Source: Hygrocybe punicea
Taxonomy: Eukaryota; Basidiomycota; Agaricomycetes; Agaricales; Hygrophoraceae
DNA: 64,000 nt
Direction of reading: 5' to 3'
Assembly: GCA_963556145.1 (NCBI GenBank)
Contig: OY744466.1
Location: 1,364,001 to 1,428,000, forward strand
The notes under the pieces were generated by a model. The model worked only from the letters and a program-made list of their open reading frames with translations. It searched no databases and was not told the origin of the DNA. Made by a program: the position numbers and the translations under genes. This document shows positions 10,201 through 21,574 of this stretch, piece after piece. The number at the start of each line of letters is the position of its first letter. Position 1 is the first letter of the stretch.

Positions 10201-12154
10201 CAAGACTTCTTCTTTTGCTTCGCAGTCCCAAGCAACAATCGGATCAGCGAATGTTCGTCTAATGCACAAAAAGGTCAGATATGTCTAAATAAAGATGAAA
10301 CGACATACTCAATTGAGCCACGGACCCCTTGCATTATTTCTAATGGCGTCGCATTTGGAGATGTAGCTACAAATCGAACATGAAACTCTTTGGATAGCTT
10401 TTCTCTTGGTAATGTGCCATTTGATATATAGCACGAGAAGTGCTTATTCCACTGCTTGGACTTGTTGCCTGACACATCGTCGATGAAAATGATGATCGGA
10501 ACTGAATAGATGGGACGGGAGCCAGCCTTGGTACGGAGTGGATGGGGCATTTGATCAGCATAAGCTTGGCAAGACGCTAGATACTAGTCATTAGTGAGGA
10601 ACCTCGGGAGGCTTGACGGACATACGGGCAAAGGGATAGATGCCTGAGGAGGCTACCAAAATCTCATCAAACGTGTCAACGAATGAAGCCACTGAAACGG
10701 CAGCAATTTTGTCATTTTTGACGACAAAACCCTCCTGTGTAGACATGTTACTGATGAAGCATTCATGAGAACTGTGTGAATAAACTTACTGGTGTGTCAT
10801 CGACATGGTGGCCCATTGCCCACATTTCGCGATTCTTGGTTAACCATCATGTCGGAATAAACCATCGGTTGTTTGTTCTTCGCACCAGTTCGTTGACATA
10901 GAATATCTTGTGGTTATGCTTGATTGTTGGCGTCAGCAAATGATCAGGGATGTCTCGCAGCATCTTAGATCCATGCCAAAGTTCGCCCATTGTCCCCGAA
11001 GCGTCGGGGTAGAAGACCATTGAGGGTCGGGTAATAGGGTTCGACATGTCCTGAGGAAAGTGAGCAGAAAGCAGCGGGCAGATGCGGCTTGGAATACCTT
11101 AGCAATGGCATCACTAATCTCGTTTAGGTACCATACATGTCCCTGGGCCGACTCTTGCCGCGTTGTAGGGTCACCAAGGTCCTTCTTGAGTTTCTCTTGA
11201 CATCTGCGAAGTCCATCATAATGTGGTACTTTAGCACCAAGTTCCCTTGCCCACGACAGGACGGCTTTTTGCTGCGCGCATGAGAAACGAAGTCGAGGCG
11301 AATTGAACAAGACGTCGGTAAGAAATGCCTGTATCGTACAACAACCATCAGTGGGAAACAGAATGGATGGAGAACATGCGCTTACAGCCTTATCTGGGTA
11401 AGGAAACCACTGCTCGTTCACATCTGCACCAAACCAAGTGTCCAGGAGATCCTCGGAAGACAAAGAATCATCTGAGAGACCAATGTACCATCAGCCATGG
11501 ACCAAGAGAAGCCAAAACGTGCAAACCTTCATCCTCGTCATCCTCGCTGTCACTATCCTCACTCAGATCAGGAAGAGGGATCTCGTCATCAAATGAACGG
11601 TTCGGATTGCGGCTTTCTGCGACATTGAGTGCTCGTGCCAGCGACTCGGCAAGTGGGTCGGAGAGGTCGGATCCTGCACTGAAATAAAGGCGATTGCCGT
11701 TTGCATCCGTAAATATTGATTGCGTAGGTATACTGGTTGTAAGGATTTCGTCATCCCAATTCGAGTGGTCTGGTGCAGGCTCCCAATTGTCGGTGTGCCA
11801 GGTAGGCTCCGATCTATCTTCTGGACCCTTGCCGTCTTCATAGCCTGGATGGTTAGGATGGTGATGTATATCCCACATTGTACTCACTTGGGGCTGGGTT
11901 CGAAGTGGATGCCATGCGGTCTCAATGTGCTGACTCCCTCTCTGCGGCCTTGCGAGACCAGTCTTTATGTTTGGCAGAACTCGCATGGGTGCTGAGGTGT
12001 CGTGTGGTGGTTCGCGGGCGCCCAGGACAGACCCGGCATATTGCCTCACTGTCTTTGATGTCGAAATCTGTGCAAAACGAGTATGAAGACTGTGAGCCTG
12101 TTGCTATATTGACAACTCACCACTACGGTCATGTCTCTTCCTTGGCTGCCACAT
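7255..12154 (-). CDS. CMC/CACTA-like DNA transposase with C-terminal SAP domain
   Basis: A multi-exon gene on the minus strand. Near the start (ATG about 12154) is a BED/C2H2-like finger, CRVC...HLSTHASSAKH. An acidic segment follows (11500-11600). The core has VPIIIFIDDVSGNKSKQWNK (10440-10510), GDNPMQAEL followed by CxxC (10100-10180), HLDTPTEILHTILLGVVKYF (9560-9625) and, near 8900-9130, a DUF4218-like block with FLLHLVFYIRRFGP and SNHMAPSRDIAWCFA. The downstream region includes VVIAPYPLPLGF. The last exons appear to run in frame into a SAP-type segment, DVLKYFCRQESLLVGGNKSE (about 7570-7650), and a basic PRKRRR motif, ending at 7255. This layout matches fungal En/Spm-related transposases, which cut and paste their own element. 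I did not verify that every exon is intact, so activity is unknown. Terminal inverted repeats were not located. Confidence 0.75.
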
Positions 12155-13344
12155 TGTAAGGATGGGTTCATCAGCGAGAGTAGGGATTAACCCGGCCTTG
12201 ACCCGACGTCCAACATTATTGGTGGAAATGATGCCAGATCTGCATCAACCCAATGTCGGACCAGTGGGATCGAGATTTGGCGGCATCTCGCGTCGGGACC
12301 CGCCTGCTTCTCAATCGCAAAACTACAAGCGGACTGATCGAGATGTGACCATCGTCGATTTCTGCACAAGCTAGAAGTAGGGAATCAAATTGCAGGTTTC
12401 AGATCGTAGTTGCTACCAAAATGAGTCTAAAACCCGCTATTCTCCGACGCTGCCCTTCCCACGTCCCGGAGACACTGTGGCGCCAACGGCGGTGTAGACA
12501 CTACCTGGTATACCCATGCTGTGCCTTACCTGTGGGCCATTTCAAACTCAATCATTCCAGTCCTTCTGTCAAAGAGCTTGCTTGTCACAGAATGGTACTG
12601 GTCACAAGTCTATTATCATTGCACCTCACCTATACTGTTTAGTTCCCTCTTCATATCTTCCATATTCCTCTTTGTCCTCTTTCTACACTTTCCCTCTGTT
12701 CTGGAACCCCCAGATCTGGGTCAGATTGATTACAACAACCTTATACAAAACATAAAAGTGCTCAGATGACCTTCTAGATGATCATCCTTTACTGTAGATT
12801 CCTATCCAGATCTTCACCACACTCACTGTCACATTGGTTTAAACTGAGTTTGAACCAGTTTAGAGGCTCCATATCATCTGCATGTCCCATACTGTCCCAG
12901 TCCATTCCCACTCCATTAGTATCAATTCTGCTTAATTCTGGCCAATTCCAACTCTTGAATAGTTCCTACCAACAATGTGATGTCCCCAACAACCCAGAAT
13001 CAGTATGTACATCTTTGAAAAAAAAACTACATGTATACTGCTGTGGCATGAAACTTAGCTACATGATTGTTGACACTAAGTTCTGTAAAAAGAATGTCAT
13101 TCATTTTGTCACCAGCGTTACCCAGGTCCCACTGCAGCTCATACAATAATGAAAACAATAAAGGCCTAAATAATTGTATTTTCTGTATGCACTATTTTGA
13201 ATACCACATTTAAATAACTACAATACTTTCACAAGCAAGATAACAATGTAAAATATGACTGATCACAAAAAATCCTTACCTGTCTCCTGTGTTATTTACC
13301 CAAGAAATACAATAAAAATATAACATATTTAAGGTGACAGCCAG
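12155..13344. other. Transposon flank; AT-rich from about 12.7 kb
   Basis: I see no recognisable gene. The first half has short overlapping frames. From about 12,740 to 13,330 the DNA is noticeably AT-rich compared with both sides. A 123-codon frame at 12778-13149 has no family resemblance. This is probably the 5' flank and terminal region of the transposon whose transposase starts at 12154. The 3' end of the O-fucosyltransferase-like gene begins at 13345. Confidence 0.4.
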
Positions 13345-15116
13345 TCAGTGTGCATCCGCATCCAGTTTGCCCCATTTGACGATCTTTGTAACACCACCGT
13401 TCCAATCCTCTACCCGCTTTTGGTTGATAGTACTCACAGTCGACCGATCAGTGCCCACGAAGCCCTCACTGAGACTGGTCGAGACAATGTCGATGAGTGT
13501 GATGTACCACTCCCCGTGCAACTTTTTTGTAGCCTCTGCATTGTGGTCAAAATACGTCCAACCTTGAGCCTTCACGTTTGTCCAGAAGGCGGCATTAGTT
13601 TCATCTAAATATGACCGTGACGTGACGGTGAGAATAAAACGATATAGAGAGCGAAGAAACACACCGGAGGTGACCAATACTCGATTGTCCGGAATGATGA
13701 GACCTTTCTTCTCCACCAACTCCGCTTGTACCTCCTTCACCCGCGTGGCGTACGCTGAAAGAGGCGCAAAGCAATCTTCCTGGCGTACAGCCTCCCAACA
13801 AGCCCCGCCAAAATCGCCATGCCGAATATGCACCGAAATGAACTGTAACCAATATTTCAGCTGACCACTTCACACGCTCAGAGACAGAAGACTTGCTGGA
13901 GGTATGGCACTCGACGACGGTATTCGGAAAGCGCGCCGCAAGTAAGCCTTCGCGAGGTCTACCAGACGTTTCCGGAATTTCATATGTTGGGCAACAGCTC
14001 TCCACGAGGTATTCCACGGGTCACTCCATTCAAAGTTATCATTGCGGTCTGCCGTGACGAAGTAAAGTATGTCGAAACAAGTCAAATGAGTGTCAGGAGG
14101 CATCGACATGCCGTTTCGTGATGAAAAGGATGCTTGCAAGTCCTGGGGAAGCACATCACCGGCGGTCGAGGGGTATATTAGTGCGGCAAGGCGCCAGAAA
14201 AGTAAACCCCAATCATATTCTTCACCTTGCTCCGGTCGCCGACGGGTGTCGTGCGGTACAGGGGTATATGCGATGTCAAGGCCTAGGTATGATGCGAATC
14301 TTGTATTATAACGAGGTTGATGTTCATTGAGGTTGCCAGTTGCCCAAGCACTCCAGCAGCCGAGTGGCTCGGCGAGAAACTTTTTTGATGGTATTTTTTT
14401 AATATCCGACCATTCCAAGATGGGGATGCGTATGGTTGCTCGAAGATGGGGCAAGTCGAAGACGTCGCTGAATAACAGCACGCCGGCGGATTCATCTATG
14501 CACATAAAAAGTCAGGGCTAAAGGCACAGGATGAGAAAAAGACTTACCGATATGATGGTATGCTACAAATGGAGGGACTACTGGAACGCGATTAGCAATT
14601 ATTCCGAGATATATTAAATTTGCCTATTAATGGAATGAGTATATGCGCGTGTCCGGCACGCAACTGTACACAGCACCCACGTATGTCATCAACGCATTCG
14701 CTAGAATAACGCGACAAATAACTGAGTAGGAGGTTTTGCAGTGAAGCTGGACATAAACTGACTGAATCCTCCATCCGTCCACGTTGTGATGTAATTCGTA
14801 TTGTTGCGCAGTCTATCTATACCATTCGCTCCAAGTCAACAAGGAAAGATATCTGTGAGTGTGTCAACCATTTACCTCGAAAACTATAAGTGACTTCGTT
14901 GCCCTCAAGGAATGCAGAAGGATGCCAGGGATCTTCTTTGAACGGAAGCGGATGAAACTTGGGTGGCGCCGGTGGTGGAGAAAATACTCTGGAGAGCCAA
15001 TTCTGCAATGACGGTCGGTGTGAGGTGAGGTAGTGCACAGAGATCGTCGTGACGACGGTCATAATCATGAGGATGAATAGCTTCATGAGCCTGCTATACC
15101 GAAGACGGCGAGCCAT
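13345..15116 (-). CDS. GDP-fucose protein O-fucosyltransferase-like glycosyltransferase
   Basis: A type II membrane protein, probably Golgi/ER. The start at 15116 gives MARRLRYSRLMK followed by a hydrophobic anchor (LFILMIMTVVTTISVHYL) and a Pro-rich stem. The exon 14876-15116 joins at 14816 to DRLRNNTNYITTWTDGGF. A later exon gives NLIYLGIIANRVPVVPPF (near 14550-14610), then 13870-14505 contains DVFDLPHLRATI, and the last exon (13345-13833) has HIRHGDFGGACW, the R(x)GDF-type motif of this family, and ends KIVKWGKLDADAH. Related fungal proteins are annotated as O-fucosyltransferase-like, but the acceptor is unknown. An upstream ATG at 15185 would lengthen the cytoplasmic end. It lies between transposon DNA and the mating-type region. 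Confidence 0.7.
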
Positions 15117-15301
15117 GGCTGCGAAATGCCAGTCGGATGGTCCAGTAAGCCTATAGCTGGGGTATTCAAATATCCTTAATTTCAAGTTCGAGTGCGGGGA
15201 TTTTGCAAAAAAGAAAAAAAACGCACGTGGCAGCCCAGTTACGCCAGGGGTAAGAGCGTAAGAGCAGCCCTGAAGCGCGCACAGGACAGCTTTATACCAC
15301 C

Positions 15302-16808
15302 ATGTCCTTCACGTCCACCGCGACCACCGACACTCTTACGACGTCTCCCGTTTCTCCGTCTATGAGCAGAGATGTAAATAGGGGCCATAATCAGCTGCGT
15401 CGCAGGATGCACATTCTAAACCCGCCTTTGAATACAGTGAACGGCGCCCTTCCGCCGGCTGTGTCCAAAGTCGTCCAAGATCCCACCCAAGACGCCTCCA
15501 ATCCAAACCGCGGTAGCTCGGACGGCCATTACAGCAAAGAGTTCCAACATCCTGCAGTTACCGATTCCGAGTCCGAATCCAATGCTAGCGAGGAACCGCT
15601 CACAGGGGCTGAAGCGCATGATGAATATGCATCTCCCAAACGCGATAGGAACCCTCATCGGATTAATCCCCCGCAACATACCTCTTATTCACCAGATTCC
15701 ATGTCTCCCACTTCCCGCTCCTGGTATGAATTCGATCTTTCAGTTGTCGTTGCACTCGTCTCTCCTATCGGTAACTGGCTTACGGGAGGAGACCACGTTA
15801 AACACCTCCTCTTGATTCTTCTTCTCGTATTCTACTTGCATCAGATAATCGAAAGTAAGTCTGCTTGCTTATCATAGTTTCATTCCTCGTTAATTATTGG
15901 TTATAGTCCCTTGGGCACTTTACCATAATTCTCGACCCCGTCGTCGCCCTCGACCCCACGAAGGTCATCCCGATCCAAACAGCCATATTGCAGCTACAGA
16001 GCTTCGCACTCTGGAAATGTTCTTTCTTGTCTTGACCATCGCCTCCCCACTCTTAGGCGCTCTGTTTTTGCGCTATGTCATCGCTGTAGTCTCTGGCAGA
16101 GACTCCCTCTCCTGGTTCAGCACTGCACTATTCGTACTCGCAACAGGCATCAGACCGTGGAGACACCTCGTGGATCGGTTTAGCCAGCGGACGAAAGAGT
16201 TGCATGACGCCATCCACTATCCGCCCGTCTCTGGTGCTACAGAATTAAAAATCGATGAAATGGCCGCGCGCGTAAGCAAACTTGAGATATCATTAGCCAG
16301 CCTGCGCGTCAAACTAGCAAACACCACCGAGGAGTTGTTTGAATATATAGACGAAGCGGTGGATTCTGTGGAGATCACGGGTCGCAAACAGGAAAGGAAG
16401 TATGAGAAGCAGGAGGCGAGGCTCAAGGAAGTGGAGGATGCTGTAGCGGCCTTGAAAAGGTCGAAGGAGATGGAGAAGAAACTCTCGGTCAAAACTAATG
16501 TCGATCCTTCGATGGCTCTCATGTCATTACTCCCTTCTTGGCTTGGACTTGGACTTCTTTCGCCCCCACGCACCCCAACTCGCATGCGCCATACGCCATC
16601 GTCGGCGACACCAAAACATAGCCTTCGCACCTTTCCCTCCAACTCGTCCATCCGACTCGAGAGCATCCCCGAGGAGGATACAAGGCCGACCCCTGCCACC
16701 GTTGCCTCTTCGTTTCAACTTCATATCCCAGGGGCGCGCCTGGTGCTGCGTTGGGGTGATCTTGCTACGTTGCCCTTGCGCAGAGTGGTGCATTATTTGC
16801 TTACGTAG
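15302..16808 (+). CDS. Membrane protein with coiled coil, unknown function
   Basis: Two exons, 15302-15854 and 15907-16808, join in frame (IE|IPWALY) across a 52-bp GT/AG intron. The N-terminal 140 residues are polar and Ser/Pro-rich. Hydrophobic segments follow: HVKHLLLILLLVFYL at the end of exon 1, then FFLVLTIASPLLGALFL and LSWFSTALFVLATGI. After these comes a long charged region with heptad-like character (residues about 290-390: ISLASLRVKLANTTEELFEY, then many Glu/Lys/Arg), predicting a coiled coil. The C-terminal part is Pro/Ser/Thr-rich. I do not recognise a named domain. It is divergent from the O-fucosyltransferase-like gene, and the tail-to-tail gap to the next receptor gene is about 270 bp. 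Confidence 0.75.
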
Positions 16809-17079
16809 CGTCTTTTGCTTTCACAATATCGTGTGTATTCGTAAAACCTTCGCTATTCCGCCCTCTCCACCTTCTAGTTATAACCTCTTTCTTTTTTCGT
16901 GCGCTAATAGATCATCAAGTGAAACCGGCACATGTGTCTGTCTAATTTGGTATCATCATGTTGATGGGCTAAGTGTCGGGTGCAACCTGAGTTGGTCCCA
17001 AAATAGAAATACAAAGATCTATGTCGAAAGAACGAAACAAAGAGCGAGAGCGAGTTGATTTCAGATTTGGACCCAGTGA

Positions 17080-18645
17080 TCAAACATTGGAAGCAATCTC
17101 GTCGAGGTGATCTGGGGGAAGTGATAATGTCTGGTTATCCGAAACGAAAGCACTCGGAGGGTGACTGATGATATCAATAATACCCTCCGGTCCAGAGCGT
17201 GATGATGTAGGAGATGGTGGAAGGGTGGATGCCTGATATGACTCCACCTTGAAGTCAAAAGTCATGATTGAATCGTGGAGGGAAGCATCGCTTTTTTCCA
17301 CGCTCGGCAGACGTATCGTGGAGGTAAAGGAATCGTGTTTTGGAATGTTAAGAGGGTGTGAGAAGTGGACCGGCAATGTGCCTGAGTGGACGTTCGTCGC
17401 AGCTCTTGGGGGCGAGCCTTTCAAACTTCTCCACCAAGTCAGATCAAAGGAATGAAAATAAAAGATATAGGACATACCGGGCGGAACCAATAAATCTAGT
17501 TGGTATCAAAAGTCGAAGGCGCTTAGCAATGCCACAGTATAGATTGTGGTAGTTTTTGCGCGCTTCGTCTGCAAATCCAAAGAAGCCAAAAAATAAGAAG
17601 GCGCAAAATACCGGCAGCCATCTATCAATCTCTACGGTGACATGAGCAGTTAAATCATTTCGCCACATCAACGATGGGATGACATCGACACCATAATAGT
17701 CGAAATGCGCATCAGCCCAACCTTTCCAAGGCTGCATGGGACGGTTAAGATAGTTTATAACGATACCACTGGCAGAAAGTGGCATGTTGAAGGTGATTTC
17801 GGTGATCGATAGGGCCATCAAACGGATGTACCGATTCTTGGTGAGCGAAGTATTAGAAGCGAACAGTTGTCTAAACATCACGCGGTGTCTCATAAACGCA
17901 CGCAATGCTAAAGCTAAAAAGATATCAATAAATTGCCCGTGCGTTATACAACAGGCGACGTACCAGAGTAAATACCCGAAATAAGTCCAATGACAATGGG
18001 CCACACAAACGCGATCGGATATGCAATCGGGGTATTGAACATCGCCGGATAGCATCCGACATCCTCAATGATATCATAGCGGTGACCTTCGACAACAATT
18101 TCTGAAGTCCCGATTTATGTCAGGGTTGAAGAAAAACATTTCAGAAACGACCCACGTAGACCCATCTGAACGAGAGGAATTCCCAAGCCAATAGCCAATT
18201 CTACCATTATACCTCGACGTCGCTGAACGATAACTTTAACGCTAGAGAATTTACAACACACAACAACCCACCTGGCTCCTTGAGATGTTGACCGAGTGGC
18301 AAGACGAAATGTAATATAACCGTCGAGAAATACACAGTGATGATGCTGGAATGGCAACATTAAGTCCAACTATCAAACGAGACGCTACAAGGACATTCAG
18401 AGGGCGGCGCGAAATTAGTCTGCGTTGAACATACCAATATCACACCAAATTGGTGCCTTATCAAGGGTGTTCGCGTGCCACAGCACCGAATTGATAGCGT
18501 AAATAAAACAACCTAGTGCTGTCCAGATCATAAAGAGGCATGTTCCACAGTTCCAAGCTTGAAAATGCCACGGTAACGGGATAAGGACGAGGACGCCGCT
18601 TAAGAATGAAAAGACTGTATAAACGGGGTAGCTTGGGTCAGACAT
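17080..18645 (-). CDS. STE3: STE3-like mating pheromone receptor (first copy)
   Basis: A seven-helix GPCR of the fungal STE3/class D family, expected in the plasma membrane to bind a farnesylated peptide pheromone. Exon 1 (from 18645) has VLVLIPLPWHFQAWN and ends APIWCDI, hallmarks of the family. Later exons give LNVAIPASSLCISRRLYYI, RRRGIMVELAIGLGIPLVQM, DIIEDVGCYPAMFNTPIA, then RYIRLMALSITEI and the last helix WLPVFCAFLFFGFFGFADEA. The cytoplasmic tail (17080-17420) is Ser/Thr/Pro-rich and ends DEIASNV. The introns are short. A CaaX pheromone precursor starts 736 bp upstream on the opposite strand, which is typical of a B mating-type locus. Whether it acts in mating or is a non-mating receptor cannot be told from sequence alone. 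Confidence 0.9.
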
Positions 18646-19380
18646 AGACGAGGTAAGAATGAAGCAAGATGTCGAATTAAAGGCTGCATCTCTTGGGATC
18701 CTTTATGTTTCCTCGATACAATGCGGAGTTACTTCAGGCATGTGAAGCTTACATAATGATGATGAACAAAAGCGTAACATTATTGTCTATTTCGGGCAGG
18801 TTGGCGGAGCCTAAAAAACTCCAAAATAAATAGCAGTATCTCGCCGAGTATTCAACGGAATAGAAATCCAATGACATTTTTTGCCCGGGACCCGGCCATG
18901 TTATTTTAGTGGGGTGATGTTGCAGATCTTTAGGCACGTTTCACCTGACACAACCGGCTCGAATTTGGACTGAATCTCAAATTTTTGGTCTGCAGCCACA
19001 CTGAGCCACAGTACCATCAATCATGGCAAATAGTGATTTTGAGAAGGGGTTTCTTATTGTTTCCGCCGAAAACATGATGCATGGGATTGTCAGCACCATT
19101 GTAAAAATATCAATTATCATAGTACCAGTAAAAATGTGACGTCGCCACGTGCACTTTAATTACGTCATCAATGGAATTCTTCGCACTACTGGTACATTGT
19201 CCCTACCATTATTCGCCGTCCCAGGACAATGAGTCCTACGATCCGTTACCACATTGTTGCCACTACGAGCAACCATTATCACCCTTCATAAATCCCCCGC
19301 TGTGATGCCGATACATTACTATTCCTTTTGTAAATTTCATACCAGCGCCTCACTATCATCCTCACACATCCTCGCACCTA
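18646..19380. promoter_or_regulatory. Divergent intergenic region between receptor and pheromone gene
   Basis: This 735-bp stretch separates the minus-strand STE3 gene from the plus-strand pheromone precursor and should hold both promoters. I found no credible coding frame, and no second CaaX-ending peptide on either strand by eye. No specific transcription-factor site is claimed. Confidence 0.45.
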
Positions 19381-19533
19381 ATGGATACCTTTATCCCTAT
19401 CGAATTCATCGAATCCTCTCGATTTACACCCACCTCTGACACCATCCACTATGGCGGCGATGAGGACCTCAAATTTCTGGCAAACGCGGATACGAGACAG
19501 TACGGGTTCCCCAGCTACTGCGTCGTGGCGTAG
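19381..19533 (+). CDS. Lipopeptide mating pheromone precursor (CaaX CVVA)
   Basis: A 50-residue open frame starting MDTFIPIEF and ending GFPSYCVVA followed by TAG. The C-terminal Cys-Val-Val-Ala is a CaaX farnesylation box, as in basidiomycete B-locus pheromone precursors of 40-80 residues. The MDTF start is a common beginning for such precursors. The mature peptide probably comes from the last dozen residues, after the NADTR segment, with the Cys farnesylated and VVA removed (inference from the family). It lies divergently 736 bp from a STE3 receptor start. Too short for many gene callers, it rests on the CaaX end, size, start motif and location. Confidence 0.85.
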   Translation: MDTFIPIEFIESSRFTPTSDTIHYGGDEDLKFLANADTRQYGFPSYCVVA

Positions 19534-21418
19534 CATACGTCCCAAATCATCACACTCGTCAGTGACAGTATCGCATTACAGTGAGACTCATTTGCCGCAT
19601 CTTCTGACGACAGTGTTGACAGTTTCACGCAGCAATGCACCGTTTATCATTCTTCATCTTCAACTGCATCATTCGTTTTCGTTTTCGTTTTCGTTTATTT
19701 ATTACGGTTCGATTAGAAGCAGTTTGGATACCCTGCAATGGTTAGTACTGGTTAGTCCTCGGGGAACGGACTCGCAGTTCTTCAGATATTTCTTACTACT
19801 GTATCGTGTACGTTGTAAATTATTATTTCTTGCTCTGGAGCAAGAGACACCTAGTGACAACTGCTGTGGTATGCCGTAACATTGCCGTTACTTACGGAGT
19901 ACGAGTATAGAACTTTCAACTTCGACAGATTGTAAAATTATGCGCAATTGCTAGATCATTCATGGTCCCAACTATTCTCCGTCCTCGACGCCGTCCCCAT
20001 GCTGCAAACGCCGTCCACGGAATATGTCACACCACACCACAGTCATATCCGTTACCCGCTGCGACCAAGCCATTCATTCCGTCTCAACTCCCCCCCACCT
20101 ATCATACTTCCCACCCCGCCGACGACATCGCTGCATGCACATTTTCCCCCTTCCGCCTCCACTTCGAGCTTGAGCTTCAGATGCGAAAACGCCGTCTCAG
20201 GGGATCGCCTCTGGCTCGGGTATCTTTGACATGGAATTGGGACTAAACTCGATGCAACGCCGACCACCGAAAGAAAAGACGCCTCAAGATATTCACATCA
20301 ACAGTGAAGGTTTTCCATTTCGGTTCTACGTATACTTGGTTGCGTGACCGGAGAACAAGACATGATGACCCTCGATAAACCCACCCACCGTCGAAATTCA
20401 CTTCTATTTCTCGGAGGCGATATCTCAAATTTCAATCCTCATCGCGATGCGAAGATACCATATTGTGCAGCCTATGATCCTACCAGACGGATGGCAAAAC
20501 GCCAGGAGTCGCTTCGTCATCCAAGCGGGCTGGGCAAGGAGTTGTAACAAGTTTTATCAACAGAGACAGGATTGAAGTTCTGGTTTCTGACTGCCAACTT
20601 CAACTTTGTGACTACACCGCAAGAAAACGTAACTCACGACACCCAAGGTCTCGGATTCTCAGGAGAATTGCAAAAATATCGAATGTATGATATAGTGCAA
20701 AATCCTCTGCCAGTAGATTCTCGAGATAAATCGTCAAAAAGCAACAATACGAACGAGGTCTACCAATCCAACTGTCGAGCACGTACCCTCAACGAGCCTA
20801 GCCCAACAGGGTAATGCGATGGTGGTGTTCCATGTTGTGGATGTACCGTGAAGGCCTAACGGGAAACAAAGAGTCATTAATACTAGTCATTATTAGGCCG
20901 TGTGCAGGTATCGCTCTGTTGTAGTCTGATAACACTGCCGCATCTGGAAATTGGGGAAAAGGTTGGCGGCATTTAATTGTAAGCCAGTAATGCTGCGACC
21001 ACGTACTTGACAATAATATCAGAGCCTGCATTGCCAACGGGCGCCGCACAACAATTGCACCCGGGGTCGTCCGGATCCAGGCCAATGTCGATGTGTACGA
21101 TAGCCCAGCGAGAGTGGCAAGTGCGAATCGCCGGGACTTCTATATGTTAGGTACTTTCATGTGCGAATTGCGCCGATGTTGGAGACTTTCAGGCAAACGA
21201 CGCATTGGGTAATATAGTCGAATGGTTGCGACGAAGTCATAATACAACTCGAAGAAATGTCAGATAAATATATTATATAGTTCCCTTTCCTCCTGCAAAT
21301 ATAGCCAGAGGCTCAAGCGCTCAAGCCTAGTAATGAAAGCAATGGCTGGAACAACATGCGGCAACACGTTAAAGTGGGATGGGATTAGAGAGTGGTCAAT
21401 GTACCTCAGAAGCGATGT
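19534..21418. other. Interval between the two pheromone genes
   Basis: No credible gene is seen across about 1.9 kb. Open frames are short and composed of low-complexity Ser/Pro/His or AT-rich sequence. A GTTTTC tandem repeat (about 19,675-19,697) is present. Scanning by eye for Cys-x-x-x-stop on both strands gave only peptides of about 15 residues, which I reject. The interval is the centre of the mirror-image receptor/pheromone array. Confidence 0.5.
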
Positions 21419-21574
21419 TCAAGCAACTACACAGTAGCTGATCCATTGATCACTACCTGCGTGATCTGAGTTGATAGGTGGGGATCCGTGGTGGAGGAAG
21501 TCGTGCGACTCGTATGAGAGCTCGGGCTCCGATGATAGTAAGGCCACGTCTGACATTGCGGTAAATGTGTCCAT
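21419..21574 (-). CDS. Lipopeptide mating pheromone precursor (second, CaaX CVVA)
   Basis: A 51-residue frame on the minus strand starting MDTFTAMSDVALL and ending SDQWISYCVVA followed by TGA. It shares the MDTF start and the YCVVA end with the precursor at 19381 but differs in between, as expected for pheromones with different specificity. The C-terminal CVVA is a farnesylation box. The mature peptide is likely the short stretch before the Cys, roughly from HAGSDQW (inference). It lies divergently 418 bp from the start of the second STE3 receptor. Together the two precursors and two receptors form a mirrored array. Confidence 0.85.
   Translation of the reverse strand: MDTFTAMSDVALLSSEPELSYESHDFLHHGSPPINSDHAGSDQWISYCVVA

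Noticed and set aside
12778..13149. 123-codon frame in the AT-rich interval
   Set aside because: No family resemblance and a composition typical of AT-rich transposon flank.
19625..19672. Minus-strand peptide ending Cys-Ile-Ala-Ala-stop
   Set aside because: It fits a CaaX pattern but is only about 15 residues and lies in a low-complexity GTTTTC repeat; pheromone precursors are usually 40 residues or more.
20027..20077. Minus-strand peptide ending Cys-Gly-Val-Val-stop
   Set aside because: Only 16 residues, with Gly at the first aliphatic position and a stop just upstream; probably chance.
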